DNA of 64,000 bases. Origin: Ophiodon elongatus. Lineage: Eukaryota > Chordata > Actinopteri > Perciformes > Hexagrammidae. This document shows, piece after piece, positions 1-60,555 of this stretch. Numbering within the stretch: position 1 is the first letter of the stretch; each line of letters starts with the position of its first letter. A program made the translations under genes and the position numbers. The DNA lies in the NCBI GenBank assembly GCA_016806645.1, contig JACSYO010001880.1, forward strand, positions 4,451,001 through 4,515,000, in the 5' to 3' direction. The notes beneath the pieces are model-generated. The model was not told the origin of the DNA and did no database searches. It saw nothing but the letters and a program-made list of their open reading frames with translations.

Positions 1-44
1 GGAAGGAAAGATGGATAGAGGGAGGAAAGATGGATAGAGGGATA
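1..44. repeat. short purine-rich tandem repeat
   Basis: About two copies of a 20-bp unit containing AAGATGGATAGAGGGA lie at the very edge of the window. It is probably the end of a longer minisatellite cut by the window boundary. Confidence 0.6.
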
Positions 45-54
45 CATACCTGAC

Positions 55-300
55 TCAACAGATGTCAAATAAAGACAAGGCCTGAGGCTCTGACTCCTTC
101 AGTCTCACCATCAGGGCTTCCAGTTCTTTGGCTGAATACTCGTCGTCTGACTCCGCTGGTGCGTCAAGGGACTCCATCATTTTCATCAGGTCGTCAAAAT
201 TCCGCATCGGTGGATCGACTTCTCCGACCTCGGCCAACTCGTTGGACTCTGTTGTTTGAGTCGGTGCAGCGGTGCTGGGTGACCTCTCCCGATGTAGATG
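55..300 (-). CDS. probable acidic C-terminal exon of the HMG-box gene
   Basis: The acceptor GTACTGCAG is followed by an open frame rich in Glu, Asp and Ser (FDDLMKMMESLDAPAESDDE) that ends at TGA. I recognise no domain. The phase does not match the preceding small exon: the phase-1 reading hits a stop after about 36 codons. So either a small exon was missed, the frame has broken, or a different gene model applies. Confidence 0.4.
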   Translation of the reverse strand, partial: HLHRERSPSTAAPTQTTESNELAEVGEVDPPMRNFDDLMKMMESLDAPAESDDEYSAKELEALMVRLKESEPQALSLFDIC

Positions 301-759
301 CTGCAGTACAAACAAACAAAAACACTGATCAATCCTCTACGACTTGGTAGAAGATGGTAAAAGCTTCTTATTCTATGTATTTTGACTGTCTATGATCTAT
401 CTTAGTCCAATATGAGCCTGTCAGGGAGTAGTAATCCCATTTCACTTGAAAACAAGCTGTAATCCTCAGAAATATTGTCTTACCCTGGGGCATTTTGGCA
501 GCGTTGCTCCTGTCCCTCTTTCTCTTTACTCCCTACACAAAAACAAAGACATTAGACTTTCCGGCGGACATGAGCTGATAAAAACAAGACTCTTTCAGTG
601 ACTTTGCTTCATAAGCTCTAGTATTCTGGTGTTAACGTGAGTTGTACATACGTAATTGTTGCCGGGTGTCCAGTCAGGTTGGCACTGAGCATGGAGGCGT
701 CTCTCTACGTCGGCCTGTTGGTAGTACTTGGCTTGCTCATCGTTGGACAGAGACTTCCA
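55..759 (-). CDS. TCF/LEF-like HMG-box gene, partial (three exons seen)
   Basis: This minus-strand gene fragment has exons at 759-652, 532-484 and probably 300-55. The first encodes the second half of a TCF/LEF-type HMG box (WKSLSNDEQAKYY, ending NNY). The second encodes the basic stretch that follows the box in this family (VKRKRDR). The third is an acidic C-terminal segment ending in TGA. TCF/LEF proteins are nuclear DNA-binding effectors of Wnt signalling. Here the box is divergent (NDEQ for REEQ, CQPDW for LYPGW), so a classical role is not assured. I did not find the first half of the box between 760 and 3600. Exon 532-484 ends in phase 1, while the best frame of exon 300-55 starts in phase 0, so an exon is missing from my model or the copy is damaged. 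Confidence 0.6.
484..532 (-). CDS. basic-tail exon following HMG box
   Basis: This 49-nt exon has an acceptor TTTTTGTGTAG and a donor GGGTAAGA. It reads GVKRKRDRSNAAKMPQ and then leaves phase 1. The position and composition match the basic nuclear-localisation tail (GKKKKRKRE in LEF1) that follows the HMG box. The inference depends on its adjacency to the HMG exon. Confidence 0.6.
652..759 (-). CDS. HMG-box second-half exon (TCF/LEF type)
   Basis: This 36-codon, phase-0 exon is bounded by a good acceptor (CTCTTTCCACAG) and donor (GTATGT) on the minus strand. It begins with Trp of WKSLS and ends with Asn-Tyr, which I recall as the boundaries of the corresponding LEF1/TCF exon. The motif DEQAKYYQQADVERRLH matches the family's EEQAKYYE-A-KERQLH pattern. 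This shared exon edge is the best evidence for TCF/LEF ancestry rather than a SOX or HMGB origin. Confidence 0.72.
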
Positions 760-859
760 CTGTGGAAAGAGGACAACATTAATGTCAACGGGCTCCCACA
801 AACTCCCATGGTGCATTTGTGTCGTAACAGTTTGCATTAAGACGTGTTATAGAGAAGTA

Positions 860-3200
860 AACTAAATAAACTCCACTGCGGCTGCAGCCCACAAACACAC
901 GTAGCAAAGAAAAAAAAGAGAGCTGCACAGTTTTTGCACAATGTGTAGTGCACACACAGTACGAGGCATTTTACTGTATAACTTGGAGAACTCGTTGGCC
1001 ACATCAGGACACTGTTACCTGCTCTTTGGTCCTCAGGCAAGAGGATGGGGTGAGGGTCATCTGTAGGTACCTCAATAAACCCCAATTCATAAGACCCAAA
1101 CTATCCATTAAAGTCTACAAGTCTGCAAGTGTGGGATGGTGTGGATATTTGGATTTGGACTTTGAAACAACTGTGCTGAAAGTGGTTCGTCATTCTTATT
1201 TATTTCAGTCAGTCACTATGGTGACATCTGTTGATCGACCCTTGTAATTACATTTCAATAGAAAGACTAAATGCAAGACCTCATGATGAAAGTTCACGTC
1301 ACATCTTCAAAACACCACATGTCCCAGATACATGTGTGACATAACAAGGCCTTGTGACTTGTGCCATGTTAACTAAATTGACATTTTGCCACAATACTTT
1401 TGCTCTAAAAGCTGATACTGTGTTGAGTAGTCTGTCTTCAGCAAAACCTCAGCTGAAAAATCATTGTGCCTCCTCATTCATTTGAGTATAGGCCTATATG
1501 ACTGATAGTAAAATAATACTGATTATAAAATATAATAGGTAAGATTGAAGGTTATACTGACATGTAGCCAAAACAAGTCCCACTCTGCCCTAATAAATGC
1601 TTCATCTTAGCAGCAGCTGCATGGCACGTAGAGTATAGGTTATGCCTCCCTGCGTTCTGGTTGTTCAGGTCCTACTCTGCTGTGATGTACAGTAGCTTTC
1701 ATCAGTGTGCTTGGAAATTACTTTTAGGTACTCTTTCCTACATATTTATGACCAAATATGCATTATTCAGAGAATGAGAGAATGTTCTTAGACTTGATAA
1801 ATCCCTTCCAGAGCCACATAATATTTGTCATGATGACTAAACTGACTTAGATGTATCTATTTAAATGTGTAAAATCAGTGGAGATCCACTTTAAATCTTC
1901 AGAATAGCTGAAGTTGTGTTTAAGATCCTTCGATGACAGTTACCTTTATTTTACTTTTTCTTTTACACTGTAACTTTTTATATATTAAATAAATCAAAAT
2001 TTTCTTTTGCATCTGAAGAGTCTAGTTCTTGTGGAACCTTTTTTCTTTATGATGGAACTTAGAAATCTATAAAATAAAGGATTAACAACATGATTTAGCA
2101 GTGCAATATAATCATTATATAAAATATAAATAAATGACTCACTTTCATCAAATTGCTAAAGATCAAGTACAAAAGTTAGGAAATCTGAAATTGTCTGCAC
2201 AGCTGTGTAATTTAGTCGGGTTCTGGGCAAACACAGACAATGGACAAAAATCTAAATTGAAGGCATAGCTTGTCACACCTTAAAACCTCTTGGTGTTTGT
2301 TTAAACATTTCTGAAAGTGGAAGAGTAAGTAAGACTTCACAGGTGTGATAAAGAGGAATCAGATCAAGTGGTCACAAGCTCCACATACACTACTGTGCAG
2401 AGAAATGAACCATGCAAAAAAAAGTACAATAATACATTTAAATATTCCAGAATAAACCCCAAAGTGAACAGGAAGGCTATTGTGTTTTTCTTTTTAAATG
2501 CTTGTAACATGAAAAATAACCACAACAACATACAACATGACAAATATATTCATCTTATAGTAAACCTCAAAACAGTTGGAAAAATAAGGCAGCATTCATA
2601 AAAACAAACTAAACTAATAAATTAAAGTGAATAGAAACAAAGAGACACTAACACAATATAATGAATAAACTGATCATGTACTAATAAGTGCAGAGCTACC
2701 TTTGGAAAGAACCCAGGGAAAGTTAAAGTGAAGGGCCATACGTGATATATTACGCTATGGACAGCCAGTACCTTTACATTAAGATGGATTTAAGGATAAA
2801 AAACAATGACTAAAAATAAAATAAAAAATAGTGGAATTCAATCCATTCAGCTTTACATTATAGCCTACCTGTATTTAAATGTCTTAGGTGGTGTATCTGA
2901 TTTTACTTCCTTGCAGAGAAAGAAACAACTGAAAGTAAGCTTGGGTTATTTGACTAGAAATCACCTGTTCATTAGACTTGGTTTATATTTATATGTTAAT
3001 GCCATTCAGTATAGTTGTTTGTGTTGACATGGGACTAGAGAGGGCTTTGTGTGTATACACATCATACTAATTTTTTTATTCTTATTTGAATTATGTCACT
3101 GTAGGACACCCAAGAGACCAAACAGAGACCTAAGTGGCTGCCTACTCAGATAGGCTTGCGGTGTGATAGCAGGTAAATCAATAGTTAAAAGAAAAATGAT
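860..3200. other. AT-rich intergenic stretch upstream of gria2
   Basis: I see no convincing coding exon. On the minus strand a 42-nt segment at about 1034-1075 is flanked by plausible acceptor and donor signals (CCTACAG and CAGGTAAC). It could be a small exon of the HMG-box gene, but it shows no recognisable motif. The rest is AT-rich sequence with stops in every frame. Confidence 0.4.
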
Positions 3201-3359
3201 ACAAAATGGATGGCTACGTGATATTCCTGCAGTATGAATCTATCACGCTTACGCCAATGTTAACGTACTGTACTGCTCTTCCTATAGCCTCGTTTCGGTT
3301 CAACACACGCTGCTTTACGTTGAGCGGTCGGCTGCTCTCGGTTCCTTCTCGTGTCTCAT

Positions 3360-3599
3360 CGGTATTCCTTGGCAATCCTCGGTGCGCGCGCGCGCCCCCA
3401 GTCCAGCAGCAGCAGCAGTAGCGGCACGCGCATCTCAGGAGAGAGGCGAGAGGATAGGGCATCTGCAGAGCTCGAGACGCTTCTGAGCGAACCCTGGAAT
3501 GACGCCATGAGCTCGCATCGTGTGCGATGAAGGTAATGTTTTGGTAGGAACCGCTACCGTAGGCTGATGTGGCGTCGCGCGAGGAGCCCGAACACGACC
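3360..3599 (+). promoter_or_regulatory. GC/CpG-rich start region and 5' leader of gria2
   Basis: Base composition changes sharply here. It includes an alternating CG run near 3380-3396 (GCGCGCGCGCGCC), a short CAG run near 3406-3420 and many CpGs up to about 3680, all immediately upstream of the gria2 start codon. This is the expected look of a CpG-type vertebrate promoter plus leader. I cannot place the transcription start, and no TATA box stands out. Confidence 0.5.
3499..3547 (+). promoter_or_regulatory. three chained upstream ORFs in the gria2 leader
   Basis: Three very short ORFs precede the main start. They lie at 3499-3510 (3 codons plus stop), 3507-3530 (7 codons plus stop) and 3527-3547 (6 codons plus stop). 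Each stop overlaps the next start as ATGA. If the leader includes them, they should reduce or regulate initiation at the main ATG. Mammalian GRIA2 leaders are known to carry upstream ATGs and to repress translation. The arrangement is seen directly, but its use is inferred. Confidence 0.5.
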
Positions 3600-52626
<49,027 letters not shown>

Positions 52627-53290
52627 CCACACCCAAGCCAGTGCCTTACAGCCAATCGTCACACATCCTCCCTTCCCCTCTGAAAGTGAGTGGAAATGCT
52701 TGTCATCTTCTTCGGTGACCAATTACCACTCACCGTGGGTGATTTGCCCTGATTTTCAATCCGGAGTTTAGCCAATCATATCTCTCTGAGGACTCCTGAT
52801 CTGCTCTTTAACATCTAGCCTAAAAAGACTGGACAGATGTTGTCCTCCCTCCACTTGGCTGTCAGGCTTTAGCAAAGACCTGCCCACCAACGAAGTGAAT
52901 CACTTGACCATCACTGAGAAAGATGGCTGGTCATTTACAAATTCATGAAAAACAATCAAGCACAGTGGACAGTTTTCTAAACAAACACACATCATTGTTT
53001 CGTAGATTTTTGCCATGGAAGCTATAGAAACTAAGGACAACAGTGATGCTGACGTTAACGCAATAACAACATTAATCAGGGATGTGATCAGGAATTGTAG
53101 GTCTAAAAGCAGAATCTCTTTTAAACGAATTCAAGTGCTATGAAAAAAACCTGATGTCCTGAAAAATTGCATCCATGACAAAATAGTAATTGTGATAGCA
53201 AATTATGATAATTATATTATTGATCTTAATTATTTCCCTATTTCTGCCTGAATATCCCTAATTAGTAGAGACCCAAGAGATGCATGTACT

Positions 53291-53291
<1 letters not shown>

Positions 53292-53343
<52 letters not shown>

Positions 53344-53363
53344 ACACACACACACACACACAC
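53292..53363. repeat. (AC)n microsatellite
   Basis: AC tract with one CCC interruption, in the presumed 3' UTR. Confidence 0.97.
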
Positions 53364-54306
53364 ATACATACGCATACAAAACCACTGGTATCAATACATA
53401 CACTATACACTGGGATGGGCAAAAATTAATCAAAATGTATGTTGATACAAAATAATTGACATCTTTGTGTATGATTTGAGCATTTCCGACTTTGGTAACA
53501 CCTAGTGGTAACATTAAAGAGCACCAAACAAATGCAACCTGGGGATGCTGAGAATAACTGGGTTGAGAGCAACATGTAGTGCACCAGTTTTCAGACGGAT
53601 TAACTCATTCTACATAAAACGTAAGCCATCCCAATTGTTAGAAAGACACTATGAACACAAAAATCATAGATGGATTAAGTGATCAAACAAAAGCCAAAAA
53701 GCATTAACTTCACAAGTATTCATACACCAACATACTACTACATTTGATACATTAATTAATTATTATATTGATACAAATTATTGGTGTATCCTAATATTAC
53801 ATTTTGTTGTGTCTTAAACTGCTTTTACTCACTAGTTTACATGTTGCTCCTTTTTATGGGCAATAGCTTAACATTCAAAATGATTGTTTTGGCTGTGTGA
53901 AGCACACAACTCTTCTAAAATGGTATTATAGCCATTAAAGGTCATGTAAAGTTACTTTTTATCTACTTTTTAATGTCCAGTGTTAACAACAACATTACAT
54001 TTATTGCATTTATTTCGTAAGATATTTTATAGAGAAGATTGACAGGAATGTAGCGATGTCTAAATTGGGTCGAATATGAGAGAAACACTTGCAAACTCAG
54101 AGCTCGAATTTAAGACCTGCCCACTTTGGAAATTAATTGTAGCAACATTGTCAGGTTATAACCAACCTGATAGGGTTTAAATTAAATGTTTAATAACGCT
54201 GCATTTGTCTGAGGTTGAGTTCAGCTACAGAACATGTCAGGTGTATCTGGTTTCAGGTCAGTTTAGACCGTTTTGTTATGTAAAGCTTCAGGCCAGGTGC
54301 AGGTTT

Positions 54307-54312
<6 letters not shown>

Positions 54313-54369
<57 letters not shown>
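54313..54369. repeat. (AT)n microsatellite
   Basis: About 28 AT units, in the presumed 3' UTR. Confidence 0.97.
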
Positions 54370-54371
<2 letters not shown>

Positions 54372-56797
54372 GTATGAAGAAATCTCTCTGTTGCAAGTAG
54401 ATACGCAAAGAGACAACGTTACATTGCACTAGCTGACCTAATGGTAAAGACGCAGTACCCTTGTGGTGTGTCCAGATGCTTTGTCTCGTTATGTGGTAGA
54501 ATTAACTGCAAGATTTCAAATGGCAACAACTTGGATGCTGCAGCCAAGCAATGAAAGCGTAAAAAAAGCAGCAGCTTCAGGCCTCCATCAGTATCTACAT
54601 TGGATTTGTCCGATCACAGTCCTCTAGTGTACTCAATCACTGTAGTTGTGTGCATCATTTCAAGGAAATAGACGGGAAAATAAGATTCAAGTGTGACAGC
54701 TGTATTGATCAGGTACATATTAATTTGGCCTTCGCAACTTTTATTTCATCATCAGATATTCGGCCTCTGGCACTTTGCGGTTTTAGTGCTGTTTTTTGCT
54801 TCCTGAAAATGGACATTTTCATCATTTCATCCAATTTAAATAAAACTCAGCATCAAGAAATCCAGACCTTTGAGTCCCAGTTAGCTTCAGTAAAACTTCA
54901 ACCGTATGTGGAAATCCCCCGTTCTTATTAAATAACAAGATGTTCATAAAGATAAATGAACACAATCAGAATTTCTTAGTGAGAGATCAACAAAAATTCT
55001 ACCCTAATAGTGTCGAGTCATTTTTTGTATCTCTCTAGGTTAAGATAACATCCCTATGACATCATCAGGGTAAGTTTCTATATATGTATGTTTATATGAA
55101 TATACTTCAAATACTTGTGAGACATGTTGCCCATCCCTGTCTATAGGTCAGTTCACCCATACAGACACAAACTCACATCCCCCCGACGGACAGTATCACA
55201 CATGAGCCACACATTTTTGCACGTGCACATGCACATCGTATTGTCATATGAGTTCTGAAGCCAACTGGATGAAGTGCCAAACAGAATGAGAACCAATCAG
55301 AGCTCTCCATGCTCAGCCAATGGCAGCTGCTGATACTGAAACCTGAGCCAATAGGAGCTCTCACTGCTGTGAGGTGGACAAGAAACTGTGAACAAAGACC
55401 TTCGTTTTAATAAATATACTGCACTGATGATGGCAACGGAGACGAGGAGGACGAAGAGAGGACGAAGAGAACGTTTGCATGTCACTTTGAGTTTTTTCTT
55501 TCAGATGAACTTGTCAGCCTGAAGCTTTGTGCCTGGCTGCATTTTAGTGTTTAATAATGATAGTAATAAGAATAATATTAACAATATTAATTGCAGTATT
55601 AATGTGGTTCTTGTTATGTATAGTGTATGTTTTTAAGAACTCAAATCTGCTACTTTCTTTCACCAGGGAGCTGTTATTTGTGCTGTTAGTTAGAAGCAAG
55701 CCGGTTAGCTGAAAAGCTTCTCCCACAACATGATAATGTCCAAGACGTGATCAACGTCTGGTTTAAGTTAAGCTGAAAATGTCAAGGGATCTACTTCCTT
55801 TTCTTCTCATGGACTCATATCATTTTTGCATTGTCCACATGTTGTAATTATCAGAGATATTTTGATGGTGTTATAATCAAGTGATAAGGAGTTACCACGG
55901 GACGGCTCCCATACATGTCAACCACTGAGAGAAATGTGGAAATTATCACTTTCACTTACAGCTTTGCTTCTGGTATATTTTCATTTTCTATTAAACTCAT
56001 ACATTTTGACCAACATCTTGTTAGTTGCTTTTCAACAGAGCAAATTAAGTATTGGATTATTGGACACCCAATAAATCTACCACAGTGTTTTTTGTTGTTT
56101 TTACAAATATTAACAGTTTCTGCGTGATTTTACCTTTTTCAGTATATATTAAACATGCCTGGGTGGTGAATTTGACAGGGGAGATCACTGCTCATTTTAT
56201 ATTTCCTCGCATCTTGCATATCCTAAAATCCACTGAGAAGTTTTTGTGCCTAAACTTAATCAAACCTTTTACCAGTCTCGCACCAAATGCACAAGTGCAA
56301 ATAGTTTGCGAAAGGCGGTGCATAGAAGGGCAGCATAGAAGTACCAAGCAGTTAAACTGGAAGCTACTCCATCCTACATCAGAATGTTAACAATTGCAAG
56401 ATACATTTTCTAACCTGGTATCCCCTCTCTGATCTCTGCCATGCTTCAGATTTTATACCTAGCATATATATATAAATATATATATGCTTGACATATATAT
56501 ATATATTAACACTATAACCGCTAGAATCCGATTAGAGGAACAAAACTTTGGAAATTCAAAGACGCACTGAACTTTTCATCCATTCTTCTCTACTGTAAAA
56601 TATTTGCTTCTGAAGCCTTCAGTCAATGCCAGAATCCCCATTAGATGCACTTTGTGGAGGTCCGTCTTTGGGGTGCCAGCTCTGTTTGGATGAACCAGTG
56701 GACAGGTCTGGTGCATCTGACTCTTATGTAGGAGACTGGTGTTCACATCCTGATGAAGACCATCAATTAAAGCTCTTCTGTGGAGTTTTTGTAAACA

Positions 56798-56803
56798 AAT
56801 AAA
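56798..56803 (+). promoter_or_regulatory. candidate gria2 polyadenylation signal
   Basis: AATAAA followed by GTTTGTTATT. It is the last clear signal on the plus strand before a gene-free stretch. Confidence 0.35.
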
Positions 56804-59800
56804 GTTTGTTATTCTTCAGTGTCACTCACCAAACGTATTGTGTATCCTTGGGGTCAAACAAACATGTTGAATGCATATACTTCTTTAAAACCTGCATTGT
56901 TTACTTGCTAGAAGTCTTCTCCTTCTCTGTCTTTTTGTTGCATTTCTGCATTCTTTGTCACATTTCACATTACAGACGCCTGCAGTTATGTGCAGTAGTG
57001 TTTGGCAGGAATGGCCCACATGCATGTGAGGACCAAATCATGAAAATTGCTCCATAGCACAATAGTGCTCTTTTCCTAATCTTAATAAGTTGCCGAACTT
57101 TCACCATCGTTTAAGGGATACATGTGGAGTTACTCTATAATTGTCTTATTGTCAACACATCTCACAATAGGGAGCAAAACCAACAATGTTTTGGTCCATC
57201 TTTTAATACCCTCTGACTTCCCCAACCTGTTTGATTCTCTCAGCTCCAAGCCCATTGCTTCCAACTGAAGAAACCGTTGAAAATCGTGCACAATTTGATC
57301 GTGTTTTAAAGAGGCTCAGTAAGTTCCAAACGCAGCTGGTTACTGTAATTTTTTATTTATCATTACTCAAACAGGAGGAAATTTGTTGGGGACTATTTTC
57401 AGCAGCGTATTAAATCCGATTTGGTGCTCAAGGGAATATTTGGAGCAGCAAGACGGTGTATGGGAATTATTCAAAATAAACTAGTGTGTTCATGATAATG
57501 AAGGAATATGTCCCCCAGTGCAACAGTGTGGCTCATTTAAACAACCATGGAGATCTATGACACAAAAAGATATATCAAGCATAATCGTTGTTAGTATGAT
57601 TGATTTCCAGTTCATCTGCACACGGAAATTGTGGAAAATATGTAAAATATAGAATATCTTTCAGAATGATACTTCAGCCAGTGGTATATGCATTTAAGCC
57701 AACCGGTTATAATGTGATGTCAAATTGTCACTTTTGAAATGAATACCTTTATTTTATTTTTGCGGGGTTTGAAACCTACAACCCCGATGACCTCTTAAGA
57801 ATCGTTAATACATGCTAATCACCTTGTATTTGACTGCAAGCGGATATCGTCAGGATCAGCTTGGGCCAGTATCTCAGGAGGAAGACACCGTGGTGGAGAG
57901 AACAGACGCAGAGAAGGCGAGCAGGCCTCAAGAACCTCTAATTGTCGCGTCGGCATGCGCAGTTTGTAAGACAGCAGTCGTGTATCAATTCATTTGTCAG
58001 TGCATCACTTGAAGCCTGAAAAGATGGATGTTTGTGTGATATGTGATCCTGTGATTTGAAACAATGCAATGATTCCAATGCACGAACGAGGGCCGCGGAC
58101 CGGACACGGGTCTGAGTGCCGCGGCGGCGGGCTCCTGACTCCACGGTCAACAGGGTATCTGTAGATCTGTATTTCGAGGCAATGGAGAACTGCAGGCTGT
58201 TTCAGCTTGGATTTCTCTCTCTGGGTAGCCAGGCAGCAACACCGGATGACCTCATTGTCTTCGCTTGTATTGCAAACTGCACAGCAAATGGCATCCCAAG
58301 ATATAAATGCAGAGGATTTTATGGACAAGGTCACATTTTATAGTGTTTTAGCTGACTGATATTAGGTCAACAAAGCTGAATTTATTGGAGTATACGGTGG
58401 AAGAAAAGCAGGAGGGGGGGATTATATGGCTGGAGGGGACTCTCCAGAACCTGAGCTCCTGAGAGAAAACACAGTTTGTGTGTGCATGTGCGTGCGTGGA
58501 CGAGAGCAAGCGATCAGACCAGAGGAGAGATTAAGTTTAGCGGTGAAGATGTCAAGTGAATGTACAGTAGAGTTTGCAGCTTGTAATAACCAATATAAGT
58601 TTCCCGTGTTTTCGCAGTCAGTCAAGTCTCTTTATGGCTGTAATCACAACAGAAGTGAAATAGATTTCTGTAAAATAAAACTCAAAACTTGAATTGGCTG
58701 ACAAGCTAAAAGTTACTCATAGGCGTCTCAATTTAAACTTTATACCTGTGTGTTGGGTAATTCTCCTCTAAAGTAAGTGAATACAGAACCATGTGTAGTG
58801 TTGGTGAATGCAGCCACAGGCCTGGCTCCTCCCCCAACCAATTCTCCTTTTAGGGCCTAAAATAGATAAGTTGTCTTCATTATCAGATACATCTCCAGTC
58901 AGAAGTTTTGATCCAGGTTGGTGAAGAGTTGCTGTGGTAGCAACAAAAGAAATGTGGAAAGTGCCGAATTGTTAATAATTCTTGAATTTACAAGCTAACT
59001 TGTGACTTCAGATGAAATAAATTCTAATGGTGCAGTCAGACAGTGTTTGGCTAAAGTGTGTTTTTATTAAACCTTTAACTGTCGGTAACATCTGTCATGG
59101 TCCCATCAGACCAAAATGTTGAGGTGACGTATTACTGGTCAGTCATTTACACATTCCATTGAAACTTTTATTTCAGACTTCATTAATTCAAACATTTATT
59201 TCAGCAAGTATTAATATATTCCATTTATTAGTGACGTAAATGTTTCATCCTTCATGGCATCACAGACTAATACTACATAACATAATATACACAATATGCA
59301 AAACAGTCATTAAGATTTAACAGTCTTTAATTGTTAGGGAATGTGAGTTTCAGATAATGCAAACTTGAAATGACACAAGCGTCGCCCTGATGGACATCAA
59401 GCTGTGACTCTGTCTCACCGCAGTGCACACTTTGTTTCAGATGTCTCCAGTTGTGAATTGAACTGCAATCTTTATTAAGACCACAACATTCATACAGAGC
59501 ACTGTGAAAAATTGTAGTGTTTTCAAATCACGCATGCAGCAGGTTGGACCGGAACACCGCAGGATATTTTAAAGACCTTGCTGTTGACAGCTGAAAATTT
59601 AATGGACGATTCTCCTCAGCCCAGCGAGGTCTGACACACGTCAGCCATACTTGTTACTACCACGAGATGGAGCCAGAGTAAGACGTTCACCAATAAGACA
59701 TATAGAGCCTTTAATTTGTTGAAGGTATGTTCCATTCTTTGGTATATAATACACTTTTGAATATAGGAGACCAGAATAATTGAGAATTATACAATAACTC

Positions 59801-60273
59801 AATTAATAATACTTCATACACATCCTTTACCATGTTTAAGTTTAATAACATGCTTCTAACATGATTTGTTTTCATCTAAAATAAACTTTGAATTAACGCA
59901 AAGTCATATTCCTCCGGCTTGAATCTTCTCACAATGGACAGGTCTTTGTTCCTTGTGATGCTGAGGGTTGTTTCAATGAGTCAGTAGGACCTTGATGACT
60001 GACTTTCGAGTGACCTCCAGACTCCAAAAAATGTAAATGTAAATGTTTGCCTTAATTTCTTCCCTAAAGTAATCAGTCTCAATATTAGTGTTACATTCTG
60101 CTAACAAACGTTAACATGAGCTGTGTGATTTGACAATTAGCAAGCTAGTGTTGAACAGCTTTTCACAAAGATCTAACAAGATAACATGATTCAACTCACT
60201 TTATAACCGTGTCTTTCACTATATCTATATCTTTGAAGTCATAATTATTTTAAGTTTCTTAAAAGCACACATT
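56804..60273. other. intergenic stretch between gria2 and the zinc-finger gene
   Basis: Mostly AT-rich. A small GC/CpG-rich block at about 58080-58140 (GGGCCGCGGACCGG, GCCGCGGCGGCGGG) stands out, with moderately GC-rich sequence on both sides (57840-58340). I could not assign an exon or a product to it. Confidence 0.5.
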
Positions 60274-60279
60274 TTTATT
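60274..60279 (-). promoter_or_regulatory. candidate polyadenylation signal of the zinc-finger gene
   Basis: Reverse-strand AATAAA (TTTATT on the plus strand) about 280 nt downstream of the zinc-finger stop. Confidence 0.35.
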
Positions 60280-60555
60280 TTAAAGCTCTTTGGGATGCAT
60301 TTCTTGAAAGAAAGTTGCCATACAAAAGAGGTTTAAGTTTGGTGATACAGTATATTTTATATTACTTGAAGAAAAATATCATGAAAAGACCAAAACTAAC
60401 CGTGAATATATCCCACTAACTATTGTGTCCAAAGCCTGATATCTTATTCCTGAGCAATAAAGCTCAACTGTTGTCTAAAAACTATTATGAACACAAACAA
60501 AGCCACACTGTTGCACTTGTGACGTGTCCACTAATTACCATGAACGAGCTGTTGT

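Larger units (their letters stand above)
52627..56803 (+). other. probable gria2 3' untranslated region
   Basis: No coding exon follows the long-tail stop. Candidate polyadenylation signals occur, the clearest being AATAAA at 56798-56803 followed by a T/G-rich stretch. If used, the 3' UTR is about 4.2 kb, within the long range known for neuronal receptor mRNAs. It includes CA and AT microsatellites. The true end cannot be fixed from sequence alone. Confidence 0.45.

Noticed and set aside
53240..53400. A CRISPR-like or structured array in the AC-rich tract
   Set aside because: It is a simple dinucleotide repeat. There are no spaced repeats or spacers, and the genome is eukaryotic.
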